Assembly: GCA_902464015.1 (NCBI GenBank)
Contig: CABQHM010000106.1
Location: forward strand, 1 to 6,206
Direction of reading: 5' to 3'
Origin: an uncultured Coriobacteriales bacterium
GTDB lineage: Bacteria > Actinomycetota > Coriobacteriia > Coriobacteriales > UMGS124
Length of the DNA stretch: 6,206 bases
Part shown: positions 1 to 6,202 of the stretch, piece after piece
Position numbering within the stretch: the stretch's first letter is position 1
Layout of the letters: every line of letters starts with the position of its first letter
Position numbers and translations under genes: made by a program
The notes under the pieces: generated by a model
Told to the model about the DNA's origin: nothing
What the model saw: the letters and a program-made list of their open reading frames with translations, nothing else
The model's database searches: none

Positions 1-103
1 GGCGGGCGACGGGGCCGCGCACGTGGGAGAGCGAGTCGGTAGGCGCGCGGGTCTGAGGGCACGCGGGTGCCCCGCCGATGCGCGACCACACGACGAGAAA
101 GCG
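1..103. other. Left edge, no gene assigned
   Basis: This GC-rich stretch may contain the 3' end of a gene lying to the left. Plus-strand frames 1 and 3 end at stops at 40-42 (TAG) and 54-56 (TGA), and frame 2 is open through to about 200. None gives a recognisable protein tail: one is arginine/glycine rich, the other ends WESESVGARV. A 6-bp hairpin (gggcac 57-62 with gtgccc 67-72, four-base loop) has no T-tract and does not look like a terminator. The plus-oriented terminator just to the right suggests that a rightward gene ends here, but its frame cannot be chosen. Confidence 0.3.
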
Positions 104-162
104 GAAGGCCCTGGTCCCATGTGCCGAGAGGATTCTCGGGGTGGGACCAGGGCCTTCTTTGT
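104..162. terminator. Strong intrinsic terminator, probably bidirectional
   Basis: A perfect 16-bp stem pairs 104-119 (gaaggccctggtccca) with 142-157. An additional 6-bp inner stem (ccgaga 124-129 with tctcgg 134-139) closes a four-base loop. Read on the plus strand it is followed by ctttgtt, a reasonable U-tract. Read on the minus strand it is followed by cgctttctcg, a poorer tract. It begins about 40 nt beyond the upp stop codon, so it can end upp transcripts. The better plus-strand tail suggests it also ends a rightward gene outside the window. Confidence 0.8.
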
Positions 163-187
163 TGCGCGATTATTTGTGACCGCGTGC

Positions 188-207
188 CTTAGCCGATCTT
201 AGCCGAT
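188..207. repeat. 10-bp tandem duplication across the upp stop
   Basis: The unit cttagccgat occurs twice in direct succession, at 188-197 and 198-207. The second copy contains the upp stop codon and last codons, so the first looks like a slippage duplication of the gene end. Removing one copy would leave the protein sequence unchanged. Confidence 0.75.
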
Positions 208-834
208 GACCGTGCCGTAGATGCGGTCGCCGGCGTCGCCCAAGCCGGGCACGATGTAGGCCTTGTCGTTGAGGCACTCGTCGACGGCGGCCACGTAGAT
301 GTCCACGTCGGGGTGCTTGGCCTGCACGGCGGCGATGCCCTCGGGGGCGGCCACGAGGTTCATCGAACGGATGTTCTTGCAGCCGCGGGCCTTGAGCGCG
401 TCGATCGCGTCGTTGGTGGAGCCGCCGGTGGCCAGCATCGGGTCGACGATGATGACGAGCGACTGGTCCACGTGCGGGGGCATCTTGCAGTAGTACTCGC
501 GGGGGATGTGGGTCTCCTCGTCGCGCTCCATGCCGATGAAGCCAACGTGGGCCGTGGGCAGGAGTTCCAGCATGCCATCTACCAGGCCGATTCCCGCGCG
601 GATGATGGGGACGATCGTGATGAAGTCTTCCTTAAGCACGGGGAACTCGCCCTTGCAGATGGGGGTCTCCACCTCGACGAGCTTGGTCTCGAAGTTGCGC
701 GTGACCTCGAACGCCATGAGCATCGAGATCTCCTTGAGCAGGGTGCGGAAATCGCGGGAGTTGGTTTCCTTGCGGCGCATCCTCGTGAGCTTGTTCTGAA
801 TCAGCGGGTGGTCGAGCACATGCACTTCGCTCAT
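199..834 (-). CDS. upp: Uracil phosphoribosyltransferase
   Basis: This cytoplasmic salvage enzyme catalyses uracil + PRPP -> UMP + PPi. The 211-residue product matches the usual length of about 208. Visible family signatures are the segment PIIRAGIGLVDG (about 77-88), the PRPP-binding loop VIIVDPMLATGGST (127-140), and the C-terminal uracil-binding segment IVPGLGDAGDRIYGT (194-208). The frame is open to an upstream ATG at 879, but the ATG at 834 is chosen. It gives the standard N-terminus MSEVHVLDHPLIQ and has an AAGGA Shine-Dalgarno sequence (gaaaggatgtacct-ATG), whereas the longer form adds 15 residues unusual for the family. The gene is divergent from the uracil permease, and the pairing fits one salvage route. 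A 10-bp tandem duplication covers the stop codon. Confidence 0.96.
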   Translation of the reverse strand: MSEVHVLDHPLIQNKLTRMRRKETNSRDFRTLLKEISMLMAFEVTRNFETKLVEVETPICKGEFPVLKEDFITIVPIIRAGIGLVDGMLELLPTAHVGFIGMERDEETHIPREYYCKMPPHVDQSLVIIVDPMLATGGSTNDAIDALKARGCKNIRSMNLVAAPEGIAAVQAKHPDVDIYVAAVDECLNDKAYIVPGLGDAGDRIYGTVIG

Positions 835-938
835 AGGTACATCCTTTCCAAATGCCTGCAAAACCCTGCGCTTCAACATGCCAACTTGCCATTATACTTG
901 AGCAGTTTGCACTTAACCCTCAGGGAAAGGATCGTTTT
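835..938. promoter_or_regulatory. Divergent upp/uraA control region
   Basis: This 104-bp region separates the two divergent start codons. On the minus strand a perfect TATAAT (plus 891-896) serves as a candidate upp -10. On the plus strand the overlapping TATACT (893-898) is a candidate -10 for the permease. Neither has a good TTGACA box at 16-18 bp, the best being weak 2-3/6 matches, so the promoters are inferred mainly from the -10 boxes. The expected leaders are about 50 nt (upp) and 35 nt (permease), too short for a PyrR-type attenuator, and no such element is seen. The two Shine-Dalgarno regions form a 9-bp inverted repeat (atcctttcc 841-849, ggaaaggat 924-932). Confidence 0.5.
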
Positions 939-2321
939 ATGGCAAAGGACGACGCCGTACCGACGATGGGCGGGCATGACAGCCCCGAAGCTGTTTATGA
1001 CGCCCGAACGCTCGGCACGCCCAAGATGCTCGTGTTCGGCTTCCAGCACATGTTCGCGATGTTCGGCGCCACGATTCTCGTGCCGATCCTCACGGGCCTG
1101 TCGGTGAGCGCCACGCTGCTGTTCGCCGGTCTGGGCACGCTTCTGTTCCACTTTCTGTCACAGGGCAAGGTCCCGGCCTTCCTAGGCTCGTCCTTTGCCT
1201 TCATCGCAGGTTACGCGGCCATCGCACCCAACGGCGAAGCCAACCTGCTGCCCTACGCCTGCCTGGGCGTGGCGTGCGCAGGCCTGCTCTACCCCATCCT
1301 GGCCGCCCTCTTCAAGGTGTTCGGCTCCCAGCGCGTCATGAAGTTCTTCCCGCCGCTGGTCACCGGTCCCATCGTCATCGCCATCGGCCTCACGCTGTCG
1401 TCTTCGGCCATCAACAACGCCTCCACCAACTGGCTGGTTGCCATCGTGGCCGTGGCCGTCATCTTCATCGCCAACATCTGGGGCAAGGGCATGGTCAAGA
1501 TCATCCCCATTCTCCTGGGTGTCATCGTGAGCTACGTGTTCGCCGCCGCCATCGGCGAGTGCGACTTCACGAGCGTGCAGGAGGCCGCGTGGATCGGCCT
1601 GCCCGTGGTGTGGGACAACACCGTGTTCTCCATCTTCGGCGAGGGCTTTGACTCCGGCCTGGCCATCACCGCCATCATCACGATCATGCCGCTGGCCTTC
1701 GCCACGATGATCGAGCACATCGGCGACATCTCGGCCATCAGCTCCACCTGCAACCGCAACTACATCGCCAACCCCGGCCTGCACCGCACCCTGCTGGGCG
1801 ACGGCCTGGCCACCATCCTGGCGTCGCTCTTTGGCGCGCCGGCCAACACCACCTACGGCGAGAACACCGGCGTCCTCGCACTCACCAAGGTCTACGACCC
1901 CCGCGTCGTGCGCCTGGCCGCTTGCTTCGCCATCGTGTTCAGCTTCAGCCCCAAGTTCGCCGCGCTTATCGGCGCCATGCCCGCCTCTGTGGTGGGCGGC
2001 GTGAGCCTCGTGCTGTACGGCATGATCTCGGCCGTGGGCGTGCGCAACCTCGTTGAGAGCCAGGTCGACTTCTCCAAGACCCGCAACGTCCTGGTCGCAG
2101 CCCTCATCCTGGTGCTGAGCCTGGGCATCGCCACCAGCGCCGCCGGCTCCATCGCCTTCGTGGTGGGCGGCGTCACCATCTCGCTGTCGGGCCTGGCCGT
2201 CGGCTCGCTCGTGGGCATCATCCTCAACGCCGTGCTGCCCAACAACGAGGAGGACCCCAAGGAGCACCTGCCCCTCGAGTGGCCCGAAGGCGAGCTCCCC
2301 AGCGACAAGGCGAGCGCGTAG
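939..2321 (+). CDS. uraA: Uracil permease, NCS2 family (UraA/PyrP-like)
   Basis: This integral membrane nucleobase:cation symporter imports uracil for conversion by the neighbouring UPRT. The 460-residue product is somewhat longer than E. coli UraA, mainly through a polar N-terminus (about 1-28) and an acidic C-terminal tail (about 434-460). Hydrophobic segments fill the rest, consistent with the 14-TM fold. Family signatures are FQHMFAMFGATILVP (35-49), GSSFAFI (83-89), the TM8 motif MIEHIGD (257-263, E259 at the position of UraA E241), and NTTYGENTGVLALTKVYD (303-320, E308 at the substrate-binding glutamate of TM10). UraA has histidine where D263 stands here; aspartate is common in other NCS2 members. 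The ATG at 939 is preferred over an in-frame ATG at 852 because gggaaagga lies 8 nt upstream and the 29 extra residues would run back through the promoter region. Uracil specificity is inferred from close similarity to UraA and from the upp neighbour. Confidence 0.93.
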   Translation: MAKDDAVPTMGGHDSPEAVYDARTLGTPKMLVFGFQHMFAMFGATILVPILTGLSVSATLLFAGLGTLLFHFLSQGKVPAFLGSSFAFIAGYAAIAPNGEANLLPYACLGVACAGLLYPILAALFKVFGSQRVMKFFPPLVTGPIVIAIGLTLSSSAINNASTNWLVAIVAVAVIFIANIWGKGMVKIIPILLGVIVSYVFAAAIGECDFTSVQEAAWIGLPVVWDNTVFSIFGEGFDSGLAITAIITIMPLAFATMIEHIGDISAISSTCNRNYIANPGLHRTLLGDGLATILASLFGAPANTTYGENTGVLALTKVYDPRVVRLAACFAIVFSFSPKFAALIGAMPASVVGGVSLVLYGMISAVGVRNLVESQVDFSKTRNVLVAALILVLSLGIATSAAGSIAFVVGGVTISLSGLAVGSLVGIILNAVLPNNEEDPKEHLPLEWPEGELPSDKASA

Positions 2322-2373
2322 GAGAGAGCGTACCGCCGACCGCTAAGTTGGATAAGCTAGCACACAAAATTGC

Positions 2374-2418
2374 CCCGCCCACCTGCTGCGACATGCAAGC
2401 AGGTGGGCGGGACTTTTT
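2374..2418. terminator. Terminator shared by convergent uraA and yccF-like gene
   Basis: A perfect 14-bp GC-rich stem pairs cccgcccacctgct (2374-2387) with agcaggtgggcggg (2398-2411) around a 10-nt loop. On the plus strand ac and then five T residues follow (2414-2418), the classical layout for ending uraA. On the minus strand the stem is followed by ggcaatttt, so it can also end transcripts of the convergent gene, whose stop lies about 40 nt away. It occupies the 130-bp gap 2322-2451, in which nothing else is seen. Confidence 0.88.
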
Positions 2419-2451
2419 GGTAGAGAGGAAAAGTGTCGGGGCAAGAAGCTT

Positions 2452-2820
2452 CTAAGCCACGTGGCTACCGAACGGCATGAGGGCGAGCTTGGCGAACTTA
2501 AAGCTCTGCAGGCCGGCAGGAATGCCCACAATCGTGATGCAGCACAGGGCACCCGTCACCAGGGCAAGCAGGCACAGCTCCCAACCGCCGATGAAGAACC
2601 ACAGGACGTTTACCAGGAACGACACCGCACCGCCCGAATTGACCACCTCGCTGCCGAATGGCATAAGCGCCAAGCGCGCGACCTTGAAGCACTGCATGCC
2701 CACGGGGATACCCACGATGCTGATGCACCAAAACACGCCGAAGAGCGCCCAACCCAGCGCCAGCCACACACCCGCGAGCACAAACCAAATGATGTTGCAA
2801 ATAAAGTTGACGGGACCCAT
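2452..2820 (-). CDS. YccF-family inner-membrane protein
   Basis: The 122-residue hydrophobic protein consists of two tandem copies of the YccF domain (formerly DUF307). Copy one spans about 1-57 and copy two about 65-119. The strongest matches are CISIVGIPVGMQCFKVARLA (32-51) and CITIVGIPAGLQSFKFAKLA (94-113), each followed by LMPFGS. Each copy holds about two hydrophobic segments, so roughly four TM helices are expected, with short basic segments (KVAR, KFAK) probably at the cytoplasmic face. The family's biochemical function is unknown; E. coli YccF has about 148 residues with the same two-repeat plan. The ATG at 2820 is chosen because gggaaagga lies just upstream and because it begins the first repeat; the frame is open further upstream to 2952 but the extra residues are not family-like. 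The ATPase gene lies 132 bp upstream on the same strand, so co-transcription is possible. Confidence 0.9.
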   Translation of the reverse strand: MGPVNFICNIIWFVLAGVWLALGWALFGVFWCISIVGIPVGMQCFKVARLALMPFGSEVVNSGGAVSFLVNVLWFFIGGWELCLLALVTGALCCITIVGIPAGLQSFKFAKLALMPFGSHVA

Positions 2821-2952
2821 GCACGTCCTTTCCCGAAAGGTGGATTCGTTTATCTGGCGAGATGATACCCACCCGAGATGAATGCGCGGTTGAAACCCGC
2901 TTAACGCCTGGTGAAACGCAAGGGAATCGAGACTGAGACCTTGGCGGCTCAC
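2821..2952 (-). promoter_or_regulatory. Leader of the yccF-like gene
   Basis: This 132-bp gap between the ATPase stop and the yccF-like start shows no T-tract terminator for the ATPase. A minus-strand TATCAT (plus 2862-2867) is a possible -10 without a convincing -35. The Shine-Dalgarno region lies in a short palindrome, cctttcccgaaagg (2827-2840), that could fold weakly and mask the ribosome site. This is suggestive only. Confidence 0.25.
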
Positions 2953-4236
2953 CTACTCCCCCATCAGCGAAGGGTCTTGCAAAAGGAACTTCCATGCTGG
3001 GATGACCTCGATGGTTATGCCGCCCGCCTCGATCACCTCTGACTCCTGCTTGGTCACGATCACAAAGCGGTGCATGTCATCCTGCACCGCCGCGAGCTTG
3101 ACGAGGCTGTCGATCTCGCGGGCACGGGCCTGCCCCTCAATTGAGTATGCCACCTGCACTGCAAGGCCCTCGTCGGGGACATAAAAGTCGATGTCGATAT
3201 CGTTCTTGGGAGACTTGAGATAGAACAGCCCATCAGCGAACTTGTCGTGCAGCGCAACCGCGATTTCGTTCTCAAGCAGGGCTGTATCCTTGTCGCGCAG
3301 GAACAGGTTCAGCAGCCCGTTATCTGAGAAGTAGTACTCAGGGCTCCCCTCGCGCTCGACAAATTTTGCCACTGCATTGCGGACATCGAAAATCAGATAG
3401 GCTTCCTTCGCATATGTCACGTAGTCGATGACCGAGTCTTTCGACACCGACATGCCCAGCGCCTTGAGCATGCCATGGAGAGCGGTGAAGGAAACCTCGC
3501 CGCGCACCGTCTCGGCGATCTTTTTCATGAGTATCCGCAGTGCCTGGACATTGCGAACGCCCCTGCGCGCGGCGATGTCGCCCAGCAGGACCTTCTGATA
3601 GACACTCTCGACGTACTCTCGAGGCGAAGCATATCTCAGAGATTCCGGGAAACCTCCGCAGCGATAGAAGCGGTCGAAATGCCCCATGATGGCCCCGACC
3701 TCGGATGTTGTGTAAAGGGAGCGCGCATCATGGGCTTGGCCAACCGCATCGAGATACTCGTCGAACCGGTAAGGACTTACATGCTGGATGAAGTAGCGTC
3801 CGCCCAACGTCGTGGCAATCTCATGGCTCAGCATGGCCGCGTTACTTCCTGTGATAAAAGCACGCTTGCCGGAGTCTGCCAGGCGACGGGCGAACTTCTC
3901 CCAACCATCGATATTTTGAACCTCGTCAAGGAAGAAGAACCCCTCGTCGCTGGACAATTCCTTCTGCACGAGCAAGATGTCATTGAAATCCTGAGCACAG
4001 AATTCCGAGAGCCGCTCATCCTCGAAGTTGATGTAGACAATGCGCTCCCATGCAACGCCTGATGCCACAAGATCCTGGGCAACCTTATACAGCAAGGTTG
4101 ATTTGCCCGCGCGCCTCAGGCCCGTCACGGCGTAGTTCGCTTGAGGATCGAGGGCGTACCGCCGCGGGACGATTCGAGCGTTACGTATGACCTCATGCTG
4201 GTCGAACATAACCGCCTTCAGCACGTCATGGTTCAT
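2953..4236 (-). CDS. P-loop ATPase with DUF4143-type C-terminal domain
   Basis: The 427-residue cytoplasmic protein resembles the AAA_14/DUF4143 family, a widespread group of unknown function. Residues about 30-160 form the ATPase core: Walker A GLRRAGKST (39-47), Walker B FFFLDEVQ (100-107, D104 E105), and a sensor-like FITGSNAAML (127-136). After a helical middle part (about 185-290, with RFYRCGGFPE near 189-198) comes the C-terminal domain with YYFSDNGLLNLFLR (301-314), ENEIAVAL (322-329), DIDFYV (348-353) and VQVAYS (360-365). That last block has the layout of a PD-(D/E)xK-like fold, but the usual E-x-K is replaced by Q-V-A, so nuclease activity is doubtful. The ATG at 4236 is chosen over the in-frame ATG at 4257 because AGGGGG (4247-4242) precedes it; the 4257 start lies inside an operator-like palindrome without a ribosome site. 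The gene is less GC-rich than uraA, which may reflect transfer. Its upstream palindrome array suggests dedicated regulation. Confidence 0.87.
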   Translation of the reverse strand: MNHDVLKAVMFDQHEVIRNARIVPRRYALDPQANYAVTGLRRAGKSTLLYKVAQDLVASGVAWERIVYINFEDERLSEFCAQDFNDILLVQKELSSDEGFFFLDEVQNIDGWEKFARRLADSGKRAFITGSNAAMLSHEIATTLGGRYFIQHVSPYRFDEYLDAVGQAHDARSLYTTSEVGAIMGHFDRFYRCGGFPESLRYASPREYVESVYQKVLLGDIAARRGVRNVQALRILMKKIAETVRGEVSFTALHGMLKALGMSVSKDSVIDYVTYAKEAYLIFDVRNAVAKFVEREGSPEYYFSDNGLLNLFLRDKDTALLENEIAVALHDKFADGLFYLKSPKNDIDIDFYVPDEGLAVQVAYSIEGQARAREIDSLVKLAAVQDDMHRFVIVTKQESEVIEAGGITIEVIPAWKFLLQDPSLMGE

Positions 4237-4256
4237 TGCGACCCCCTGTGAGAGCA

Positions 4257-4345
4257 TTTGTCTTCTATAGTCGACAGATTAGCACTAGTTTTGTCGACTA
4301 TAGAAGACAGATTTGGTGTGTTTTTGTCTTCTATAGAAGACAAAT
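4257..4345. promoter_or_regulatory. Three-site palindromic operator array upstream of the ATPase gene
   Basis: Three 18-bp sites lie at 4259-4276 (TGTCTTCTATAGTCGACA), 4292-4309 (TGTCGACTATAGAAGACA) and 4325-4342 (TGTCTTCTATAGAAGACA). The third is a perfect palindrome. The first two are near-palindromes and exact reverse complements of each other. With shared flanks (TT before, RAT after) each unit is 23 bp, separated by 10-bp unrelated spacers, so the period is exactly 33 bp, about three helical turns. All share the centre CTATAG and ends TGTC/GACA. This is the expected look of a dimeric repressor's operator array, and the position 21-106 bp before the ATPase start fits control of that gene. 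The cognate regulator is not identified. Confidence 0.75.
4276..4284 (-). promoter_or_regulatory. Possible extended -10 for the ATPase gene
   Basis: Minus-strand TGCTAATCT has the extended -10 form TGnTAnnnT. It lies in the spacer between the first two palindromes. A start about 7 nt downstream would fall inside the proximal palindrome and give a leader of about 33 nt carrying the AGGGGG ribosome site. No good -35 is seen, and the middle palindrome would cover that position. If correct, a protein bound at the array would block RNA polymerase directly. Confidence 0.3.
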
Positions 4346-4549
4346 GGAGCCGAACGGGAGTGAGTTGAAGAACAACGTGGGAAACTGAAGCACCTCTTTT
4401 TGCAGAAACATCTCGTCGAAATAGTGCGCAACCGTAAACCGTCTCCCGAGATCCCAGCCCAATGGTAGCCAATCGGATTTCAAAGTAGTAAAAGTCTCAC
4501 AAACGTCCTGGCCCCAACCATACTTCGACCATGAGACGGGCTCCGCAGT
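4346..4549. other. Intergenic stretch without an assigned gene
   Basis: The 204 bp between the LuxR stop and the palindrome array hold no hairpin with a T-tract, no RNA gene and no ORF with a convincing start. On the minus strand the LuxR frame stays open for 72 codons beyond its TAA, ending at a TAG inside the distal palindrome (4331-4333). The conceptual peptide is aromatic-rich, for example HYFDEMFLQKEVLQFPTLFF. It may be a decayed gene end or chance. A second open frame (4233-4472) has only a TTG start without a ribosome site. Confidence 0.4.
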
Positions 4550-6202
4550 TTAAACCGGCGCGCTCCCGGCTCGTTTGAGCTCGGTTTCAACGCAGTCAAT
4601 AAGCTCCTGCTTTGAATGAACGCCCATCTTCACGTAAAGGTTCTTCGCGTGACCCTTGACGGTGTTGCGCGACAAATCGAGCGCCTGACAAACGAAGTTG
4701 ATGTCACGACCCCTCGCATACAACCCGAGAATCTCAGTCTCACGCTTGGTAAGACCATAGAAGCAGGCAAGACTCGCCAGAGCGCCGTCGAGCGCCACAG
4801 ACTCTGCAACAAGCTGACAAGCTTGAGGTTCGACGGCGGCGGCGCAAGGCGCGTCCCCCTCATCTACGTCAACGCATGACAAGTTATTCGATGCGGCAGC
4901 AGAGCTCGTACGCCGTATATGCTCGTACCACACCGAGACGATGAATGCCGCGTACACGAGGAACATGAGCAACGAGCTTGAGGCGTAGTAGCTGTACGAC
5001 GGCACCCCAAAACGACCAGGACAATAGAGGCCCGCCAAGTAAAGCAACCTCATGGCCCCGAGACCGACTGCAGCGAATGCCATGAGCCTGCGACACCGCA
5101 CCGCGCACTCGTCGACAAGCAGCGACCCCATCAGCAAAAGCCCGAGATGAAAGCACGTGCTCAGGACCAGGACGACAGCATCGAACACGGGGATCCAGAA
5201 GACGGCAAGCAACACGAGGAAGATTGCCTTCATCACGGTCGCATAGTCGCGCTTTTTGCCCAGGTACATCATGGCGAGAAAGATGAGCGACCCCAACGGC
5301 GCCCCAAGATAGGAGACAGCCACACCGTGCGGCGAGCCGTCGTACCCGAGCGCGACGGCCTCGATGGCCCCGAAGATGAAGACAAGCAGGAAGAACCCCA
5401 CCGCAAGGGCGGCAAGGGGGCCCATTTCGGCGAATCTACCGCGCACGCCTGCGCTGGCGGCCGAGCTGCCGCGCGCGGGCACGGACGCAGAATCGGGCAC
5501 GTTGACCCCGCCGTCGCGCGTAACCCCTGAAGCACAGCGGCCAGACCCGGATGCGAGAAGAGACGCGTTGACGTCGCCGTCACTCTTGGCAGTCGAGGCA
5601 CAGCGGGCAGACCCAGACGCAGCGAAAGGGGCCGGCCCCTCGCGAAGCTGGGGCAAGCGCTGCCCCACGACGACGAAAAGCATGGCGCTTATCACGCACA
5701 GCGCGAGGGACACCTCGTTGGTGAGTGTCTCGACCGTAAAGCCGATGCAGGCAAATCCCACCGACCCGACAAGCGCCTGCCAACCGAGCACAAGCACCGC
5801 GATGCGCTCGGAAAAGCAGCCCAGCATGCCGACCCACATCGCGCAGGCCAGGGTGAGGCCCGCGCCGCATCCGACGCCCGAGGCCAGGGCCCACGCCTGC
5901 GACTCGCCGGGGACCGCGGAGCTTGCCGTGCAGAGCCCCAGGGCCAAAAGCACGTATCCCGCGATACCCACGATGTCGAGGTGCCACGGCTTCCCTTTTG
6001 CCAGCACTGGAATTGCAACCAGAGCGACGAGGGCGCCCGCCAGGCACACGGCCTGGTTGAACAGGCGGTAGGAGCCCTCAACGGCCTCGGGCATCAGGGT
6101 AAGCGGGAAAAAGCAGGCGTTGAAGATGACCGACAGGCACGTCATGCCGACAAGCGCGACAAACGGCAAGCCTACGATGTCCCTGCGCTTCTCCCCAACC
6201 AT
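4550..6202 (-). CDS. LuxR-type transcriptional regulator with 12-TM membrane domain
   Basis: This 550-residue protein joins a polytopic membrane sensor to a C-terminal DNA-binding domain. About 12 hydrophobic segments fall in two sets of six: near 11-34, 50-68, 76-96, 104-128, 134-154 and 162-181, then 262-285, 295-315, 324-342, 343-363, 373-393 and 404-427. This is a transporter-like plan. Residues 480-540 are a LuxR/GerE helix-turn-helix, with LTKRETEIL (484-492) and the recognition-helix region LSRNTVKGHAKNLYVKMGV (510-528). The cytoplasmic loop between TM6 and TM7 (about 183-257) is long, low in complexity and internally duplicated. No receiver domain is present, so a ligand sensed at the membrane probably controls DNA binding directly; ligand and targets are unknown. 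Such proteins are abundant in Coriobacteriia. The ATG at 6202 is only 4 nt from the window edge, the frame continues beyond it and no ribosome site can be seen, so the true start may lie outside. Confidence 0.88.
   Translation of the reverse strand: MVGEKRRDIVGLPFVALVGMTCLSVIFNACFFPLTLMPEAVEGSYRLFNQAVCLAGALVALVAIPVLAKGKPWHLDIVGIAGYVLLALGLCTASSAVPGESQAWALASGVGCGAGLTLACAMWVGMLGCFSERIAVLVLGWQALVGSVGFACIGFTVETLTNEVSLALCVISAMLFVVVGQRLPQLREGPAPFAASGSARCASTAKSDGDVNASLLASGSGRCASGVTRDGGVNVPDSASVPARGSSAASAGVRGRFAEMGPLAALAVGFFLLVFIFGAIEAVALGYDGSPHGVAVSYLGAPLGSLIFLAMMYLGKKRDYATVMKAIFLVLLAVFWIPVFDAVVLVLSTCFHLGLLLMGSLLVDECAVRCRRLMAFAAVGLGAMRLLYLAGLYCPGRFGVPSYSYYASSSLLMFLVYAAFIVSVWYEHIRRTSSAAASNNLSCVDVDEGDAPCAAAVEPQACQLVAESVALDGALASLACFYGLTKRETEILGLYARGRDINFVCQALDLSRNTVKGHAKNLYVKMGVHSKQELIDCVETELKRAGSAPV
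5489..5620 (-). repeat. 66-bp tandem duplication in the LuxR central loop
   Basis: Two adjacent 66-bp units encode residues 195-216 (ASGSARCASTAKSDGDVN...) and 217-238 (ASGSGRCASGVTRDGGVN...). At the DNA level gttgac recurs at 5501 and 5567, and agcacagcgg matches ggcacagcgg one period away. The copies have diverged, so the duplication is not recent. It lengthens the loop linking the two membrane halves without disturbing the frame. Confidence 0.8.

Noticed and set aside
57..72. Hairpin gggcac/gtgccc with a four-base loop as a terminator.
   Set aside because: Only 6 bp and no T-tract follows on either strand; the real terminator is at 104-157.
313..1107. A 264-codon plus-strand open frame running across upp and the intergenic region.
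   Set aside because: It is antisense to the clearly identified upp and then overlaps the start of uraA in the wrong frame; the composition is artefactual.
1182..2267. A 361-codon open frame antisense to the permease.
   Set aside because: Its His/Asp/Gly-rich composition is the reverse complement of GC-rich codons of uraA, and it has no family features. It is a shadow of the real gene.
2885..2900. Imperfect hairpin gcggtt-gaa-acccgc as a terminator of the ATPase gene.
   Set aside because: The stem is short and bulged, and no T-tract follows on the minus strand.
3475..4062. A 195-codon plus-strand open frame inside the ATPase gene.
   Set aside because: It lies opposite the Walker A/B region of a well-supported gene and has no recognisable motif.
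4257..4345. Short regularly spaced repeats resembling a mini-CRISPR array.
   Set aside because: The spacers are only 10 bp, the repeats are palindromic throughout, there are only three, and no cas gene is nearby. The promoter position favours operators.
4233..4472. A 79-codon minus-strand ORF whose stop overlaps the ATPase start as ATGA and which carries the repeated peptides LSSIEDK, LSSIVDK and LSTIEDK at an 11-residue period.
   Set aside because: It begins at TTG without a ribosome site. The peptide repeats are simply the palindrome array read in one frame: the spacing of 33 bp is a multiple of three, and symmetry between strands is better explained by DNA binding than by protein coding.
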